Of a stretch of DNA of 64,000 nucleotides, positions 48,465-61,589 are shown one piece after another. Where the stretch lies: positions 108,608,501 through 108,672,500 of the forward strand of contig CM027378.1 in NCBI GenBank assembly GCA_015680905.1, written 5' to 3'. The position numbers and the translations under genes are program-made. Numbering within the stretch: the stretch's first letter is position 1; every line of letters begins with the position of its first letter. Source of the DNA: Coptis chinensis. Lineage: Eukaryota; Streptophyta; Magnoliopsida; Ranunculales; Ranunculaceae. The notes under the pieces are model-generated. The model did not search any database. It saw only the letters and a list, made by a program, of their open reading frames with translations, and was not told the DNA's origin.

Positions 48465-51399
48465 GTAATTAACTTCACTATATACATGACTTGAAGTAGG
48501 AATTGTAACACATTTTAACTAGACATATGTTTTCTTTTGTAACAATATGTCGATCGGAACTTTTGCATAAAATAGGCTATCCTAACTCACTCTGCAAGTA
48601 TCCGAAGAAGTTTAGCTAGATTTGACACTACAAGATCTTTAGCAAACATGAGCTATAACCAAACATGTCTCTGTGCTTATTATAAGATGCACTTGGAACT
48701 GAGTCAATAGACTGAATGATTGGAATTGAGTCGATAGACTGAATGATGTTCCCCAGATGATAATTTTCAATATTTGAAGTTTGTCTCTAAGTTCTTATTG
48801 AGATTATTTTTAGAAAAGTTATGCTTTGAATATCTATGTAAGTATAACCGCTTATGGGACTTAATCCGTGTAAATATAAACATTTACATGAGTTATTTTT
48901 TTGGCCATGTACAAAGGTGTTCAACCTATTATGCTGCTTTGAATAATCAGGTACCCCGATTCCTAATGGATAATCACCCAGCAAGATATTGCAATGAATT
49001 TAGTTGATGACTTCAAAGGTGTTGGGTGTAGATTGCTTAAATAAAATATATCAAGTTCAAATTTTGGACTAGGAAGCGTCATGGAGAAGAACATCAATTG
49101 AGAAGGAAGAGAGCACCATTAGCCAATGGCAATAAGAAACACATATATTATGTAAGTTCAACTTATGTGATGGAATGGGTAGACCTTTACGTTTCTGTGG
49201 TTATTTGTTTTAATACTATTGCGATTCATAAGTTTAACTTGGAAAAAAATCATTTATTACTGTTGAATGACTCTTCACCATTCACTAAAGCCAAGGCTTA
49301 TTTTGGCCATGATTTGTAAATTAAACGTCTCCAAATTGGTAAGCTTTTTTTTTTTTTTGTAATCCAATCATTACTCTTATTTCTGTGGACTTACAAGAGT
49401 AATGAATAAATCTCGAAGTGGAGATTAATAGTTTTTGTAACTTTTTGGATGCAGGGGCACCTTTTTTGCTTAAGTGATCACATTGTTGGAAACATGTGAG
49501 TACGTTATGTCTCTATAGAGTATATACGAGTATATCCTTCTTTAGTGATACTTTTGTGATTTAGTCCAATTTATTTTATTTCTTTATTTTTATTTTGAAG
49601 TGCTTTGAATATTGAAGTGTTGTGTTCTTTCGTGTAATTAGCTGCATGCTCAATTCCATGGGATGTTTTGGGCTTCAAGGTATCTACATATACAGCCCGT
49701 TCTTTTAAACTATTCGCTTGAGTAAATTTGTTTTTTTGTTAATTTCGCTTGAGTAATTTCTGTAGCCCTTTCTGGTATATGAATATTTTGCCTTATCTCA
49801 GAATCATACTCTCTAACACTGTCTACTAATGAATCATCCAACAAACAAGACTTCACATAATCACCCATCTCTTTAACCTCATCTCCATTAAAATACTTTT
49901 TCGGATTGACACATTTAATGAAGAATATGGTCACGAGTAGTAACCATCAATGAAGCAGCCATCATTTTTTTATTTTTTTTTCTGAAAATCTGTATAATTT
50001 TATATAATGCTCTTTCTTGCCCAAGAAGTTCTCTCTTGACATTTATTTGCAAGAACTTAAACCTATAATGTTTTCCATACATATATTCACTCTATTTAAT
50101 GATGTCTTTATAGCCATATAGGGTGGCATTAAAATCAGGATGCGAAGGAATCATTGCTATTAACACAATCATGAGTGTAATGGGAATCAATCTCAATACC
50201 TTAATTACGACATGAACCCTGTGTTTAGGGCTTAGACTTGATGAATTCTTCTTTGCTTTTTCAATATTTTTTTTCTTTGTTCATTAGTTTCGGGATCTCT
50301 GTTCTCAGCAGGTAACTAATTATAAAGGAATTGGTTGATATTTCAAAGCTAACACCAACATATATATGGATTCCTTATTGTAAGTTCTTGCATCCTCTTA
50401 CAAACTTGATGAGTTTTTCCTTGCTTTTATAATTTTTTTTTTCTTTGCTCATTAGTATAAATAATTGGGGTTGGGGTTTATCCCATCCAGTGGATGGTTG
50501 ATTTCTCTAATTAGTGGATACGGTTAGATGATGGTTAAGAATTATGATGATGACAATTGGGTTACATTATGTTCAACAAGATTATTGAATAACAGCATGT
50601 TAGCAAGTTGTTACAATGTCCGGTTTTATTTTTTCCCAAACTCATTAAGTTATTTTTTACTCATTCAATTAGTTTTTTCATGAAAAATTACTATACCCAT
50701 ATAGTTTCTTTATACCCAGTAAATTGGTTGAGTAGTTCATATTTGTTTTTTTAGCTTATGGGTTTTTGTTTTGACACAAATGCCTATCTGTGAGACCTTC
50801 TGAGTGTAGAACTTTAAAAAATATTTGACAAGAATAAGTTTGTAGAGCTAGATCACGAATATACAACTCCATTTTAACCTCTTAACCTTTGCAAGCGAAG
50901 TCACTCTTAGTATATATTAGTAACTTATTTGAGAACTTACGACAAGGATTGAAGGCTTAGTTTGTCGCTGTAAAACTTCTAGACATTGAAAGTCTTCAAG
51001 GACACCGAGAATGGTTGGTAATTGTTTTTACTTTGCTTACTAATGCAATGCAAATATTATTAAGGTAGTTCGCCTCCTTTCTTTTTCGTTCATCTATCCG
51101 GTTAACAAATTATAGATTTTTTGTTTTAAAGAAACTAAAGATTACACATTAGTGCCATTAGAAAGTCTCTGCTGTTATGGAGCTTATTCTAGGTATCCTT
51201 TTTTGCTTATCAAAAGTTGTTAGGTGCTAATATGTTAACTAATCATGTTTAAATTATATGTCAATAGATATTTTGTTCTTGGGTTTGGCAAATTTCTTCC
51301 CTTTGAAGAGGCCCATGATTGTACCTCTTTAGCTTTGTTGCTATGTAAAGCTTTACAGTGGTCTTTGCATCACCCGCAATCTTTGAAAGTCAGGTATGT
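48465..51399. other. Intergenic, no gene recognised
   Basis: Several short frames without recognisable motifs. A frame at 48774-49007 ends VPRFLMDNHPARYCNEFS, which could be a scrap of the reductase C-terminus, but the match is too short to call. Confidence 0.4.
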
Positions 51400-51478
51400 C
51401 AAACTTATTTTCAGGAGTCACAATGCTAATCAATTGGGTGGTATGATCAAGGGACTCTGGCTGAGTGCCCATTCTATA
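51400..51478 (+). repeat. 79-bp duplicated segment, copy 1
   Basis: CAAACTTATTTTCAG...GGTGGTATGATCAAGGGACT...GAGTGC is repeated at 58673-58751 with few changes. The plus frame reads KLIFRSHNANQLGGMIKGLW here, and a near-identical peptide at the other copy, so both may derive from one coding exon. The gene is not recognised. Confidence 0.7.
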
Positions 51479-51964
51479 TGCATAATGTCGTTTCTTCTCC
51501 CCTTGGGTTTGCTACTATTGTGGTCTAGCTTGGGTTGATTGTTTGCGTTATTTTCTGCAAGTTGCAACTTCTCTGGATATTGAGAGTTTGCTTGAGTTAG
51601 CATGGAAGAGGGTGAATGACACCGCAACAAACTATTTCACACTTTCACCCTAGAGGAAAAGGTGACCTCTAGAGACTGGACAATTGGATGTGGATGGAGC
51701 TTTGGGTGTTCAATAAAGTTTTTTGTGACATTTAATGAAGTCTTATGGTTAGGAAAAAATTTTGTTGTAAAATGAAAACCCCAGACCCTCTTTCTTCTCC
51801 GCTCACTTATTCAAAACCCCAAAATCTCTTACTTCTCCGCATCCTCTTCTAGAGCCTTCGAGTTGGATAATTTTACGCATAGGCTGCAACAAAGAAGAGT
51901 AATGTATTTCTCAGTTAACTGCTCCTGGATAGAGTGAAAACAAAGTCAAAACTAAGAAGGTTAA

Positions 51965-52329
51965 GATTTGCTTCAATGTGCCCGGCTAATGAGAGTCTCG
52001 AAAATTGAGGAAGTTGCCATGCCTTTGGGATTCAATGTGAAGAAAAATAAGTACAAGGTACACAAACCCCCTTCTTTGTTCTTTGTTTCGCTGTCTCTTA
52101 AAAATTTATACCAAGTGGTTAGACTTCCTTCTTTTTCTTTTTCTGCAAAATCAAAATGTTTATATACTCATTATATCTGCAATATATCACTTATGCAGCT
52201 TGAGTTCGAACCATATCAATGTTGGATTACAAATTTATAATATCTTAGGTTGCTAAATTCACCGTTTATGTTGAAAACCATTGATTGTAGGATTGAGAAT
52301 GTTATGGTATTCATATTATTTATGTACTA

Positions 52330-52383
<54 letters not shown>

Positions 52384-52850
52384 TTTTTTTTAAGGGGTGG
52401 GGGGTGTTTTTTCTCTGTCACGACGAGAATAACATTTACCTTCAGTTGCATGTATTCCTCCACAGAATTGTGTTTTCATGTATGGTGGGCTCAGTTGTAT
52501 TGATGATTATTATCTATGGGGTGTTCCTCTTCTATTTATGTTAAAAACAGTTTTGTTTGTTACCTTCAGATGAAACTGCAAGGGGAGAAAACCGACGAGA
52601 AAAGGCCATTTATCTATTGCAACAGAGGTATATCTCTTCAAATCATAAGTCCTTGGTGGAATTGGCTTTGATTGAGTCAATGTACTACTTAGTTAGAGAA
52701 ATTGTGCTTCTAGAAGTCTCATTGATGTATTTCATTTACAGATACTAATACTTCTTTCAAATTATTTGTTTGCCCAGATTTTTTAGGTTGCTCCATCGTT
52801 GTTTATGGTTCAGCTTCGGAAATCCCAGGGAGACACCCTAGAATGAATTT
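51965..52850 (+). pseudogene. CBL-interacting protein kinase (CIPK) C-terminal pseudogene
   Basis: Three exon remnants of the CIPK regulatory tail. 51965-52057 has ASMCPANE then, one frame on, VSKIEEVAMPLGFNVKKNKY. 52570-52627 has MKLQGEKT then, after a frameshift, GHLSIATE. 52787-52850 has VAPSLFMVQLRKSQGDTLE. Introns retain GT-AG borders at family positions. This tail contacts PP2C phosphatases in calcium signalling. The kinase domain and NAF motif are not found upstream, and every exon carries a frameshift or stop. Confidence 0.85.
52332..52382. repeat. (ATT)n microsatellite in the CIPK pseudogene intron
   Basis: About 17 uninterrupted ATT units, followed by a T-rich and G-rich stretch. 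Confidence 0.95.
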
Positions 52851-53203
52851 ATGAATGTTGATCTAACAGAACATTTCATAACAGACAGGGTACTTTTCCT
52901 TCTTATAAGTTTTAGTTTTTCTCTTTATGATTTGTTAAAATTATATGTTTTTTGTTTAAATAAGGTCTTTGTGAGAAATCACACTGGTTGAGTTAGCCAA
53001 ATCTTGGATCAATTGCATATGGTTGTTAGATAAGGAAGAAGATTTATGGATTAGGTGGGGTACAAATTCAATTATACATGTCCACTAGTGTATCGTTACC
53101 ATAAGAACAAGGAAAACATGACCAGCAAAGGTGGAACTTTAGTTATGTCCTAAAACTTGAATATAATTTTTGGCCATGTTAGTTTAGGACTTAGGAGCTG
53201 ATT
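52851..53203. other. Intergenic, no gene recognised
   Basis: Sequence between the CIPK remnant and the LTR insertion. The last five bases (TGATT, 53199-53203) are the target duplication. Confidence 0.5.
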
Positions 53204-56200
53204 TGTAAAGTCCTAAATTATTATTAAGGGTAAATTAGTAAAAGACACTTGAACCTTAGGGGCGATTACGTACTTGGCCAGTCAGATAAACGGTTAGCCT
53301 GACGTAACGTAAATTTATTTAGCACCGACGGAGAAAACCAAGTTAGTTCAGGAAAACCTCTCGAAAAATTCTAAGGTTTCATATAACTGGCTACTTAGAA
53401 TATTCGAAAATCGAAAAGAAGATAAATAATACGTGATAAAATAATTCGATACCGGGTAAATTCGTGTGCGCATAATTAAATACTTGCATAGTCAATAAGA
53501 GTCTGTCGCTTGTAAACCGAAAACTTTAAAAACTGGACAAGTCATTCGACGACATCGTCGTAATTTTGGTATTGCGTGCGCAAACTTGGGCGTTGCACGC
53601 TAGAGCGGGGGATTCAAAACCTTGTTGGATGCTAAATTAGAAGGTAAGGGGTAAGATGGTCTTTTGGCTAAAAATTAGACAAAATCGCACTAAAACAATC
53701 AAAAATCGCACCCAATTCTCCAATTTCGCCAATACTGAAAACCTAGGAGAGAGAAAACTCCATTCTCCCAAATTCAATAGATCTAAACCAAAAATTCTCG
53801 CCACCCACCTCTTGTAAACACTAGAGTCAAGTGTGGAGCTTCAAAATTGATTGAAAGTTCGTCGTATCACAGCGACAGATGAGTAAATTCTTATCAAATC
53901 GCTAGTGTAAACTCGATTTTGATTTAATTGGTTGTATTTGATGAGAGATAATTGATATGGGGTGGTGTGGTATTCGGCAGTAGCTTGTTTGGAGAAGTAG
54001 AGCTTGCGAAATTGGTGGAGATGCAAGCTAAGGAGCTATTCTTGCTGACTTGGTAAGGATTTCGGTATATTCAATCAATTTTAGAGCATTAATGTTAGTT
54101 CACACTTGTTTAAGATCATGTTGAGTATTGAGTAAGTGAGAAAGAGCACCCACTTGGTATTATTGGATTTAATGTGAATTGAAGAGTGGAATTTGTTGTA
54201 GTTAGAGTTGGAAAAAAAAATCATAATCGTTAGTGGATTGATAGATATGATTGGCATTGACGTGCGGTTCTACAGTGGCTGTAAATGACTACAGAGCCCT
54301 GTCAGAGGAACAGTGCTAGCAATGGCCTGTAGCTCTGTTAGCTACGAAACCAAATTCTTAGCATCGAGATTTCTTCTCGACTTACATTAGATAAGAATTT
54401 CCTCGTTAGTTTGATAAACTCTAATGATTTACGTATATATATGATGTTATAGGAGTCAAATAAGAGTGGATTCGGTTAAGCGGGCTCGATTCGGTTAAGT
54501 GGGCTTGAGGAGAACGGAGCTTGCTAAGGTAGGAACCTACATACCAATATATAGTCTGCTTATTTTCATGCATGATTTGAGTTGCTTAAAATGATAAGAG
54601 ATAGTTTGCGTATCAACCATGCATGTATATATGATATTCATGTTTTTGCATTGTAGTTTTCCTCGATATAAATTAAGTATATGGACAACTTTTAGGGTGA
54701 AATGGTTTTTTTGGCGTCCTAGGGTAGTGGGGATTTGTTTTCTTTGTTAAAAGAGTAAAACTGGTTTTGGGAAGGGTTCTCGTCTCTTGTCTCTATAATG
54801 AGACAGAGAGATGGATTTTGTAATGCGGGTAAGGATTACCCGGTTGTTTGTAACTATGCGTGAGGTTCTGGATTGTCTTAGGGATGGTTGTTGTTATTTA
54901 CGATGATTCGCCGTTTGGGAATCATCGATTGTCATTTACTATGACGGGCCCGTTTGGGAGTCATAGGTTGCGTTTACTCGATTGTGGGAAATTCAGGAAC
55001 TCACACATACAGAACCAACAGTTTTAAAAGAAAAACTAAATATGTAACTATAGTATTTGGAAATAATCGGTAATACGAGTATATATATAGATATTACTAT
55101 GTTTATCACGAGGGGATTTAGAAAAGGAATTGTGAATTCCTATAAAGAAGGAACTATTGTTGCATTTCCGGAGATGACAGTTCGCTCTAGGATTCCAACT
55201 GTGGTGTACAACTTTCGAGGTGGTGGGCCACCTTTAAAGGGATGCATCACTGGATGTAGTCCGAATTCCTTTTCTACTTTTCTAGATAACCACGCGGTAA
55301 TGCGGTCACGCCAGATGGTGATTAGCTTGTGTGGGGTTACATGTTACCTTGATGAGGTTTAGACGCCAGGAGTGAGAGTTTAGTCCACTCGGATGTGTGT
55401 CGATCCCGAAAGCAATCAGAAGTCGCCGAACGGTTGACCACCGTAGTTTAGGTGACAGCCGTATGGAATGGGGTCGTGGGTCACAGGGCCCACCCGAGCC
55501 CTAAAAAGCTTTGGGGATTTTGTGTGTACGAACACGACAACGGCATTTCAGCTTCGCGTCGCGTAAAAATCGTGAAAACAACAAATGCATGGTTCACACC
55601 GAACGCATCGAACCGAGATTTGCCTCGCGGATCGAGCCGAAAGTGATATATGCTTGAGAACACTACTTAGAGATTTGAACTCTAAGTTTGATGTAAAAGC
55701 ACTCAAAGTACCTTTACTCACGATCTTCGTTGAAAGTAGAGTTAGAATAAGGATTCAACTACCTAAAGTATAGAACAACTACAAATTGGATGTTACAATA
55801 AGGAACTAAGGAGTAAGGTTATAATACTAGGTTTCTTCCTAACAAACATTAAAGCAAAACATTTAAGTTTGAAATCATGCACTTAAACAAAATACAAATT
55901 ACTAAAAAGAAAGGTGGAGAGTTAATCCTCCTCATGTGAAACTATCATTAGTTGTTTATTTGAAAAAGGTTTTGATTCTTCCTGCACTCATAGACAAGTC
56001 CCTAATGGAAAAATAGAATTGATCCCCAAAGCATGCATGGCTCACTTAAAGAGCTCATACATGCTAGCAAAGTGAAACCAAACAATGACTTATCTCTAAG
56101 CTCATTGTTTGATTCCTAACTAGACACTACACCAACTATCATTTTTGGATAGGATGTAGTGTTAGTTGTTCATCCTAAAACCTACCAAACTCACAACCAA

Positions 56201-57835
56201 TGTTTTTCCCTCACATGAAGTTGGATTAACTCCCCAAAGGGAAGTTAGCTCATGATCCTTGGGACAAGGACTTATGAACTAATAAAAACTCAAAAGAGAA
56301 AAAGAGAGAGAGAGAAAGAGAGAGAAGAAAATCCACAACCAAACTCACTTCTATTATTTCTTAGAAGAACAAGTGTTCCTCCATTAAAACTATTACAAGC
56401 TTTTCAATAATAAAACTAAAAACTAACTTCTCCTTTTCACTAAGGAACTAAAATAATGTCATGTGAGGAAAATAAGTCAAGGGAGTAATTGGAGTGTCCC
56501 CACATTTGTCTAATTTCTTCTCCATTTGAGAGAAATCTCCTTTCCTCCCACGTGAATTATCAAACCACATTGATTCATTTTTATCTACCACATTAAAACA
56601 AAGTGACACCTTGCCTTTTTTTTCACTATTAACACCTAATCTAATTTATTACATGCAAGGTGTCAACTTTGCACCAATAATTTGTTATCTTTGTCTTGAC
56701 ATGCTCCATGATTGATGACTCATCCAATCTTGTGGCCCCAAGATAGGTCCATGTATGCGCGATGCGGCCCCAAGATTTTTTCGCGCTTTTACAACTTCCC
56801 TATCGTAGAGTTCATCGCCTTTGATTGTCCGAAAGCAGCTCTCTTGTCGCATTCGAGTCCCGGGTTCGAAATGGTAAGAGCTTTGGAAGTTTGATGCTTC
56901 TAATCGTGGATTTGGAAGAATTCATATATACGCCAAGTTTCGGCTTTATTGCAGGTTTAACCAATATTTCCATGTTTATCGCAAATACCGCAAAAGTATG
57001 AAAACATATTTATTTCATGATTATTAAACACATAATGAACCAAATTTATATGTCTCAATGGGGTTTCATAATACACTTTTGGGTGCTTATCACTGAGTAC
57101 CAGTCGTACCCTCACCATTCTAATAGGATGCAGTGGCCACAATAGTTGTATGATGATTATGAAAAACTCTATTTTGTATATCAATGAAGCATGTCGAGAT
57201 GATTTCTGCTAGTTAGTGATGTATATATATATAGTCACAATATTTGAATACTTTTATGGAAACCCTGCATGTTTTAAATGTTTTCTATAAGTAAACTATT
57301 TATTGGTTATGTGCGTTTCTACTGGGCATAGTTGTTTTGCTCATCCTACATTAACATTTCAGCCGAGCCCGTTGCAGAGAAGACTTTCCCTACCACCGAG
57401 GATGATGGTTATGGGGATTTGGGTGGTTTCCCCCATGCTTGACGAGGGGACGAGTCAAGTTCATATTTTTTGGTTGTATAGAGATAGTCTAGTTTATTCT
57501 TTTGTTGTATATAGAGAGCATAGCTCTTTTCTTTGGTCAGATAGGAGAGCTTCGCTCATTTTGGATGTAATACTCGATGTATTGGAGTGTAGTTAATCTT
57601 AAACATTTTGGATATGTATATGGACGTCACTGTTGTGTATAAAGTTAGGATTTATGTATATGGTGGTTGTTAAGGATGAATTATGCGATGTCCAGGGTTT
57701 ATGACAGGTTTTGAGTATACGAAACGTCGATTAAACAAAGGAGACTCCACCGAAATTTCGTTAGAATCGGGATACCGACCGCCTCGAGATTCACTCCTCG
57801 TCCTCGGGAGGTGTGTTGAGTCTCGGGGCGTGACA
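53204..57835 (-). mobile_element. 4.6-kb solo-LTR-like insertion, reverse orientation
   Basis: On the minus strand it begins TGTCACGCCCCGAGACTCAA (57835 downward) and ends ACTTTACA (53204). It is flanked by perfect 5-bp duplications TGATT (53199-53203, 57836-57840). It is related along most of its length to 29076-32214, with matching blocks such as AGATCCGTTCTCC-flanking text at 54470-54545, the CGATGATTCGCCGTTTGGG region and the GTTTTGCTCATCCTACATTA region. It is longer because of an extra block at about 55660-57080. No pol or PBS is seen. Confidence 0.85.
55660..57080. other. Extra block inside the reverse LTR
   Basis: About 1.4 kb absent from the 29-32 kb relative. The left edge follows GATATATGCTTGAGAAC; homology to the relative resumes around GTGCTTATCACTGAG / CCATTCTAATAGGAT (57088-57128). 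It contains a GA-rich run (56298-56325) and two GCGGCCCCAAGAT-like motifs near 56730-56775. Termini are not recognisable, so the insert type is unknown. Confidence 0.5.
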
Positions 57836-57840
57836 TGATT

Positions 57841-58672
57841 TTTCGTGACGGAGTATGCCTCTTTCTTCCCTGCATTGTGATATATAATATATCCTTTAGT
57901 TTTTGGTTTGTTATAGTTAAAATTATAGCTAGAATTTATTTTCAATTGTTCGCAAGTGGGAGATTTAGCTATATGCACCAACCATATTCTTTACATCTAT
58001 ACACAAGGGAAAGTGCATAATACCGCCTCATAATCGTTGCTTCTTACTGTACTTAGGACTTGGAGTCATTGGGCTGTGAGGACGATGTCGCTTGGGTAAA
58101 GGAGAAAATGCCTGAATGGATGGGAACGTAGCATTGAGGAACCCTTTCTCCTCCACTGAGAGCTCCAGATTTTTTGCTGTCAGCAAGATGGCCACTGCAT
58201 CCTCCTTGAACCCAAATGTAAAAGCCAACTGAATTATCTGGCAGAGATCATTGACTAAATCATCACTCCCATGTGGTTACATTGAACTTTTGATATTCAG
58301 ATTGCAATTTATGAACAAGTAGCCTATGAAAATGCTTTTCCCAAATCACGATTTTATTAGTCTTAACCTCCAATATCTTTCTCGATGATGGCAGCAATAA
58401 ACTAAAGCTTCCCACAATTAGGTCATTAGTTTCATAAACTGAGAGCTGAAGAAGAGATGTTACAGTATTGTATTGATCTTTCGCCGGCATATTAGAACAG
58501 TGAACAACAAGAAAACTCAATATGATTTTAACCGGACTTTTCCTGATCAGCTCATTTTTCAGATCCACCTTCTCGAGTGGACTTGGTAGAGATCGAGAAA
58601 TCCCATAGCCGAATCAAGCATTGCATTCTGAAATTCTCCTAACTCCAAGAGCAGTGTAAATTTTATACAGTT
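57841..58672 (-). other. Unidentified minus-strand coding remnant
   Basis: Two minus-strand frames look exon-like. 58263-58568 (MDLKNELIRKSPVKI..., 101 codons) is followed after a short gap by 58028-58228 (FTFGFKEDAVAILLTAKNLE, then a basic tail KRHRPHSPMTPSPKYSKKQR). The AT/GC balance and the Ser/Pro/Lys-rich end suggest the C-terminus of a nuclear protein, but I recognise no family and there is a frame break between the parts. Confidence 0.3.
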
Positions 58673-58751
58673 CAAACTTATTTTCAGTAGTCACAATGCC
58701 AATCGATTGGGTGGTATGATCAAGGGACTCTGGTTGAGTGCACAATCTATA
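58673..58751 (+). repeat. 79-bp duplicated segment, copy 2
   Basis: Partner of 51400-51478; it lies beyond the unidentified remnant and on the other side of the LTR. Confidence 0.7.
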
Positions 58752-59566
58752 ATAATATAACGCCACCCGTTCGTAAGACACCACGATTATATATAACTAT
58801 TAGAGCCACTACGATGTATACAACACCTCTTCTGTTTGATCTTTTTAATAAGAACATGAAGTCATAAACACAACAAGATCAAAGATTAATTCTTGAGAAA
58901 AAAATATGAAGCAACATACACATACATGATACATGCATATCAACAAATTTTAGTTTTTTTCACTAAAGTAGATGAAGAACAATACCTGAGAGAGATCGAC
59001 AGAGTGATTGACAATTGACGAAAATAGAGACTCCCAACAATGATATAGAAAATAGTGTAGTCATTACTTTCTACGATTATTAACCACACACATGGCAGTC
59101 AAAATTCAGGAAAAAATTAACAACTCATTAAATTAACAACGCGTGTCGATTGAGATACCCTACTATTATTTAGCTTCATGATTGTTTGAAAATTTTCCAT
59201 TGCTAAGTTCTGCTATAAGTTTTCTTTGTTTTTTTTTATGCGTTTCTGTTTTTGATATTCATCAACACCACCAAGTTTTGGGGAATTTCTCATATAGTGA
59301 TATAAACGTAGTAGAGATGTCTCGCCAAGTATAGTTTTGCATTGAAAATAGTGGCAATATCATATTCGCTTTATTGAAATTTGATTTTCATAAAATGAGG
59401 ATAAGAGAGGATGACCATTTAATTTATTCACTTCAACAACTCACATTTAGACTTTAAACCATGCTCATGCTAAGTATTCCTCGGTATAAGAATGAGAATT
59501 TCGTTTGACATTGAAAAATACTATTTATGTTTCACAAACGGGGAAATTATATGATAAAACAGAACA
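58752..59566. other. Intergenic, no gene recognised
   Basis: AT-rich, no frames above 60 codons. Confidence 0.5.
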
Positions 59567-59785
59567 TGTGCATAACAATCAAACAACAAAACTGGGAAAG
59601 ACAAAGAACCGTCCACATAAAAAATTTAGTGAAAGCCAATATAATATTCATATCTCATAGCTGTACATAGAACATGTAGATAACAGTTACACAACTGAAC
59701 TGGAAAAGACAAAGAACGGTCCACATAAAAAATTTAATAAAAACCAATATAATATTCATAACTCATAGCTCCACATAGTTACTAA
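59567..59785. repeat. Two tandem copies of a 109-bp unit
   Basis: GGAAAGACAAAGAAC(C/G)GTCCACATAAAAAATTTA at about 59594 and 59703, then AATATAATATTCATA and CTCATAGCT(G/C). Copies differ at a few positions. Confidence 0.85.
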
Positions 59786-61094
59786 TAATTTTCATAATAA
59801 TTTAATATACCGGTTCGTAGGACGGGTTCGAAAACTAATCCACATCGTATGACTGTCACAATTGCATCTGCAGCCTTTCACACCCATATACAAAGAAATG
59901 TTTGGATATACACTATATTAGTTTGGATATACACTATATTAGTTGGTGCTTATCAGCCATGCAACATGTGTAATTAGCCATAAAACACAAACATTGAAAG
60001 AACACAATTCCATCTTCTTTCTTATCTAACAAAATAGAGATGTAGGTCCCCATCCTATGGCTCCAATTCTCTATTGTTGCTTATGACGTGGCTAATTTGA
60101 GACCTCTTGGGACGTATGTTACTTACCCTAAAAGGGAGGTGACCCATATGTTCTCTTTTCTCCAATCTTTTCATTTTACTTTCCCCTCTCCGCTCAATCT
60201 TCTCCAGTGCTTAGACAAATAGACACTCTAAAACATCAGATTACATCATCTCTTATTTAAATTGTGCTAATCTTTGGTTTGTAAGATAGTGTCGAAGGTG
60301 TGGCGAGACCGATCACTGCCGTATGGCACAAGCATACCCAAGTCTCAAACAAAATCTACAATTGTAATTTGAGATACTAAAAAAATATGTTACAGCTTGG
60401 CAAGTTTCTGAACAGGTGGTGCATATTGTGCACTCACATGTAAACAAACAAGGGATTACACCCAAATGACAAATCCTAACAATAGTTTCGCAATAAGTTC
60501 AAGACCGAATTGAATTTCGGTTTAAATACAAAACTGGGCTGCTTTCAGCAATCTTCATTAATAATTTCGATTTTAGGACAAACTGAGCTGACATCATCAT
60601 ATGTATATGACAATGTAAATTTACATTGTTTTCTTTACCTATGTAAATTTAAATTTTACATATATACATTTGTATTTACATATCACAATATACGTTTACA
60701 TGTGGAAAATTAAATTTATAACTATTTTTCAAAATTAAAGAGGTCTGTAAAATTATATTTATATAGTTGCATTGCTGGCACCAGCCCGTGTTTTTGTCTT
60801 CAATCCGTAACTAAAATTTAGGATGGAGTTGAGGTGAATTTTTTTTAGAAAATTGTGCTCTAAGCCTAATACTTGGTAGACAAACTAAGGCAACTTGGAT
60901 TTCTGAGGCGACGGCTAACTTTAATGTTGCGAACCATTTTATATCAAATCCACATTAATATCCAAATTGAATCCATTCGGCCCTCGAGCCCACATTAACA
61001 CACTTGGGCGTTGGGCCTGGCCATTGCACAGAATCCCAGTAGCAAACAACATCTAATCATCGCCCCCATATATATCCCTACCCTTCTAATATTC
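59786..61094. other. Intergenic, upstream of the RanGAP-like gene
   Basis: No WPP-domain coding sequence or other gene recognised. A short direct repeat GTTTGGATATACACTATATTA occurs twice at 59895-59940. Confidence 0.5.
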
Positions 61095-61589
61095 ATCACG
61101 TAGGTTTCAGTAATTCATCACGTAGGTTTTCTGTAGTTTTTTATGCGGGATTGTTTAATTATTATTGTTCGAACTAGATACTTGTTAAAGGTTGGAACTT
61201 TTCACTTTTGAGTGGATGTATATTGTGGGGGTTCTCGCTGTTTTTTTGTTTTTATGGAATTGGCATATATTCGAGGTGTACGCTTAATATTTATTGTCTT
61301 AACTAATAACCCAACAAAATCTAACGATCGTATTGGTTTATTGTTGTTATTTTCTTTTATTTTTGGAAAACCCCTTCTGCTTCTCCTTTCGTGTGTGAAA
61401 AGTATATTTACGTACCTATAAGCTATATATATTTTTAGTTCAAGGCATATTTTTGAGATTTTTAACTAAACACTGTTTGCCTTGGACCTTGGTATTACTT
61501 TAATCTTATTGTTTTACTTATGACGCGTAGAGTTTTCTCTTTTTTCACATAGCCAGCCAGTAGTTAAATTTTATCTACTTGTTTGCAGA
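61095..61589 (+). promoter_or_regulatory. 5' leader with probable UTR intron of the RanGAP-like gene
   Basis: A polypyrimidine-like tract and acceptor TTTGCAG (61582-61588) lie one base before the start codon, implying a 5' UTR intron. TTCATCACGTAGGTTT is repeated at about 61094 and 61114 and offers donor-like sites. The transcription start is not identified. Confidence 0.45.
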
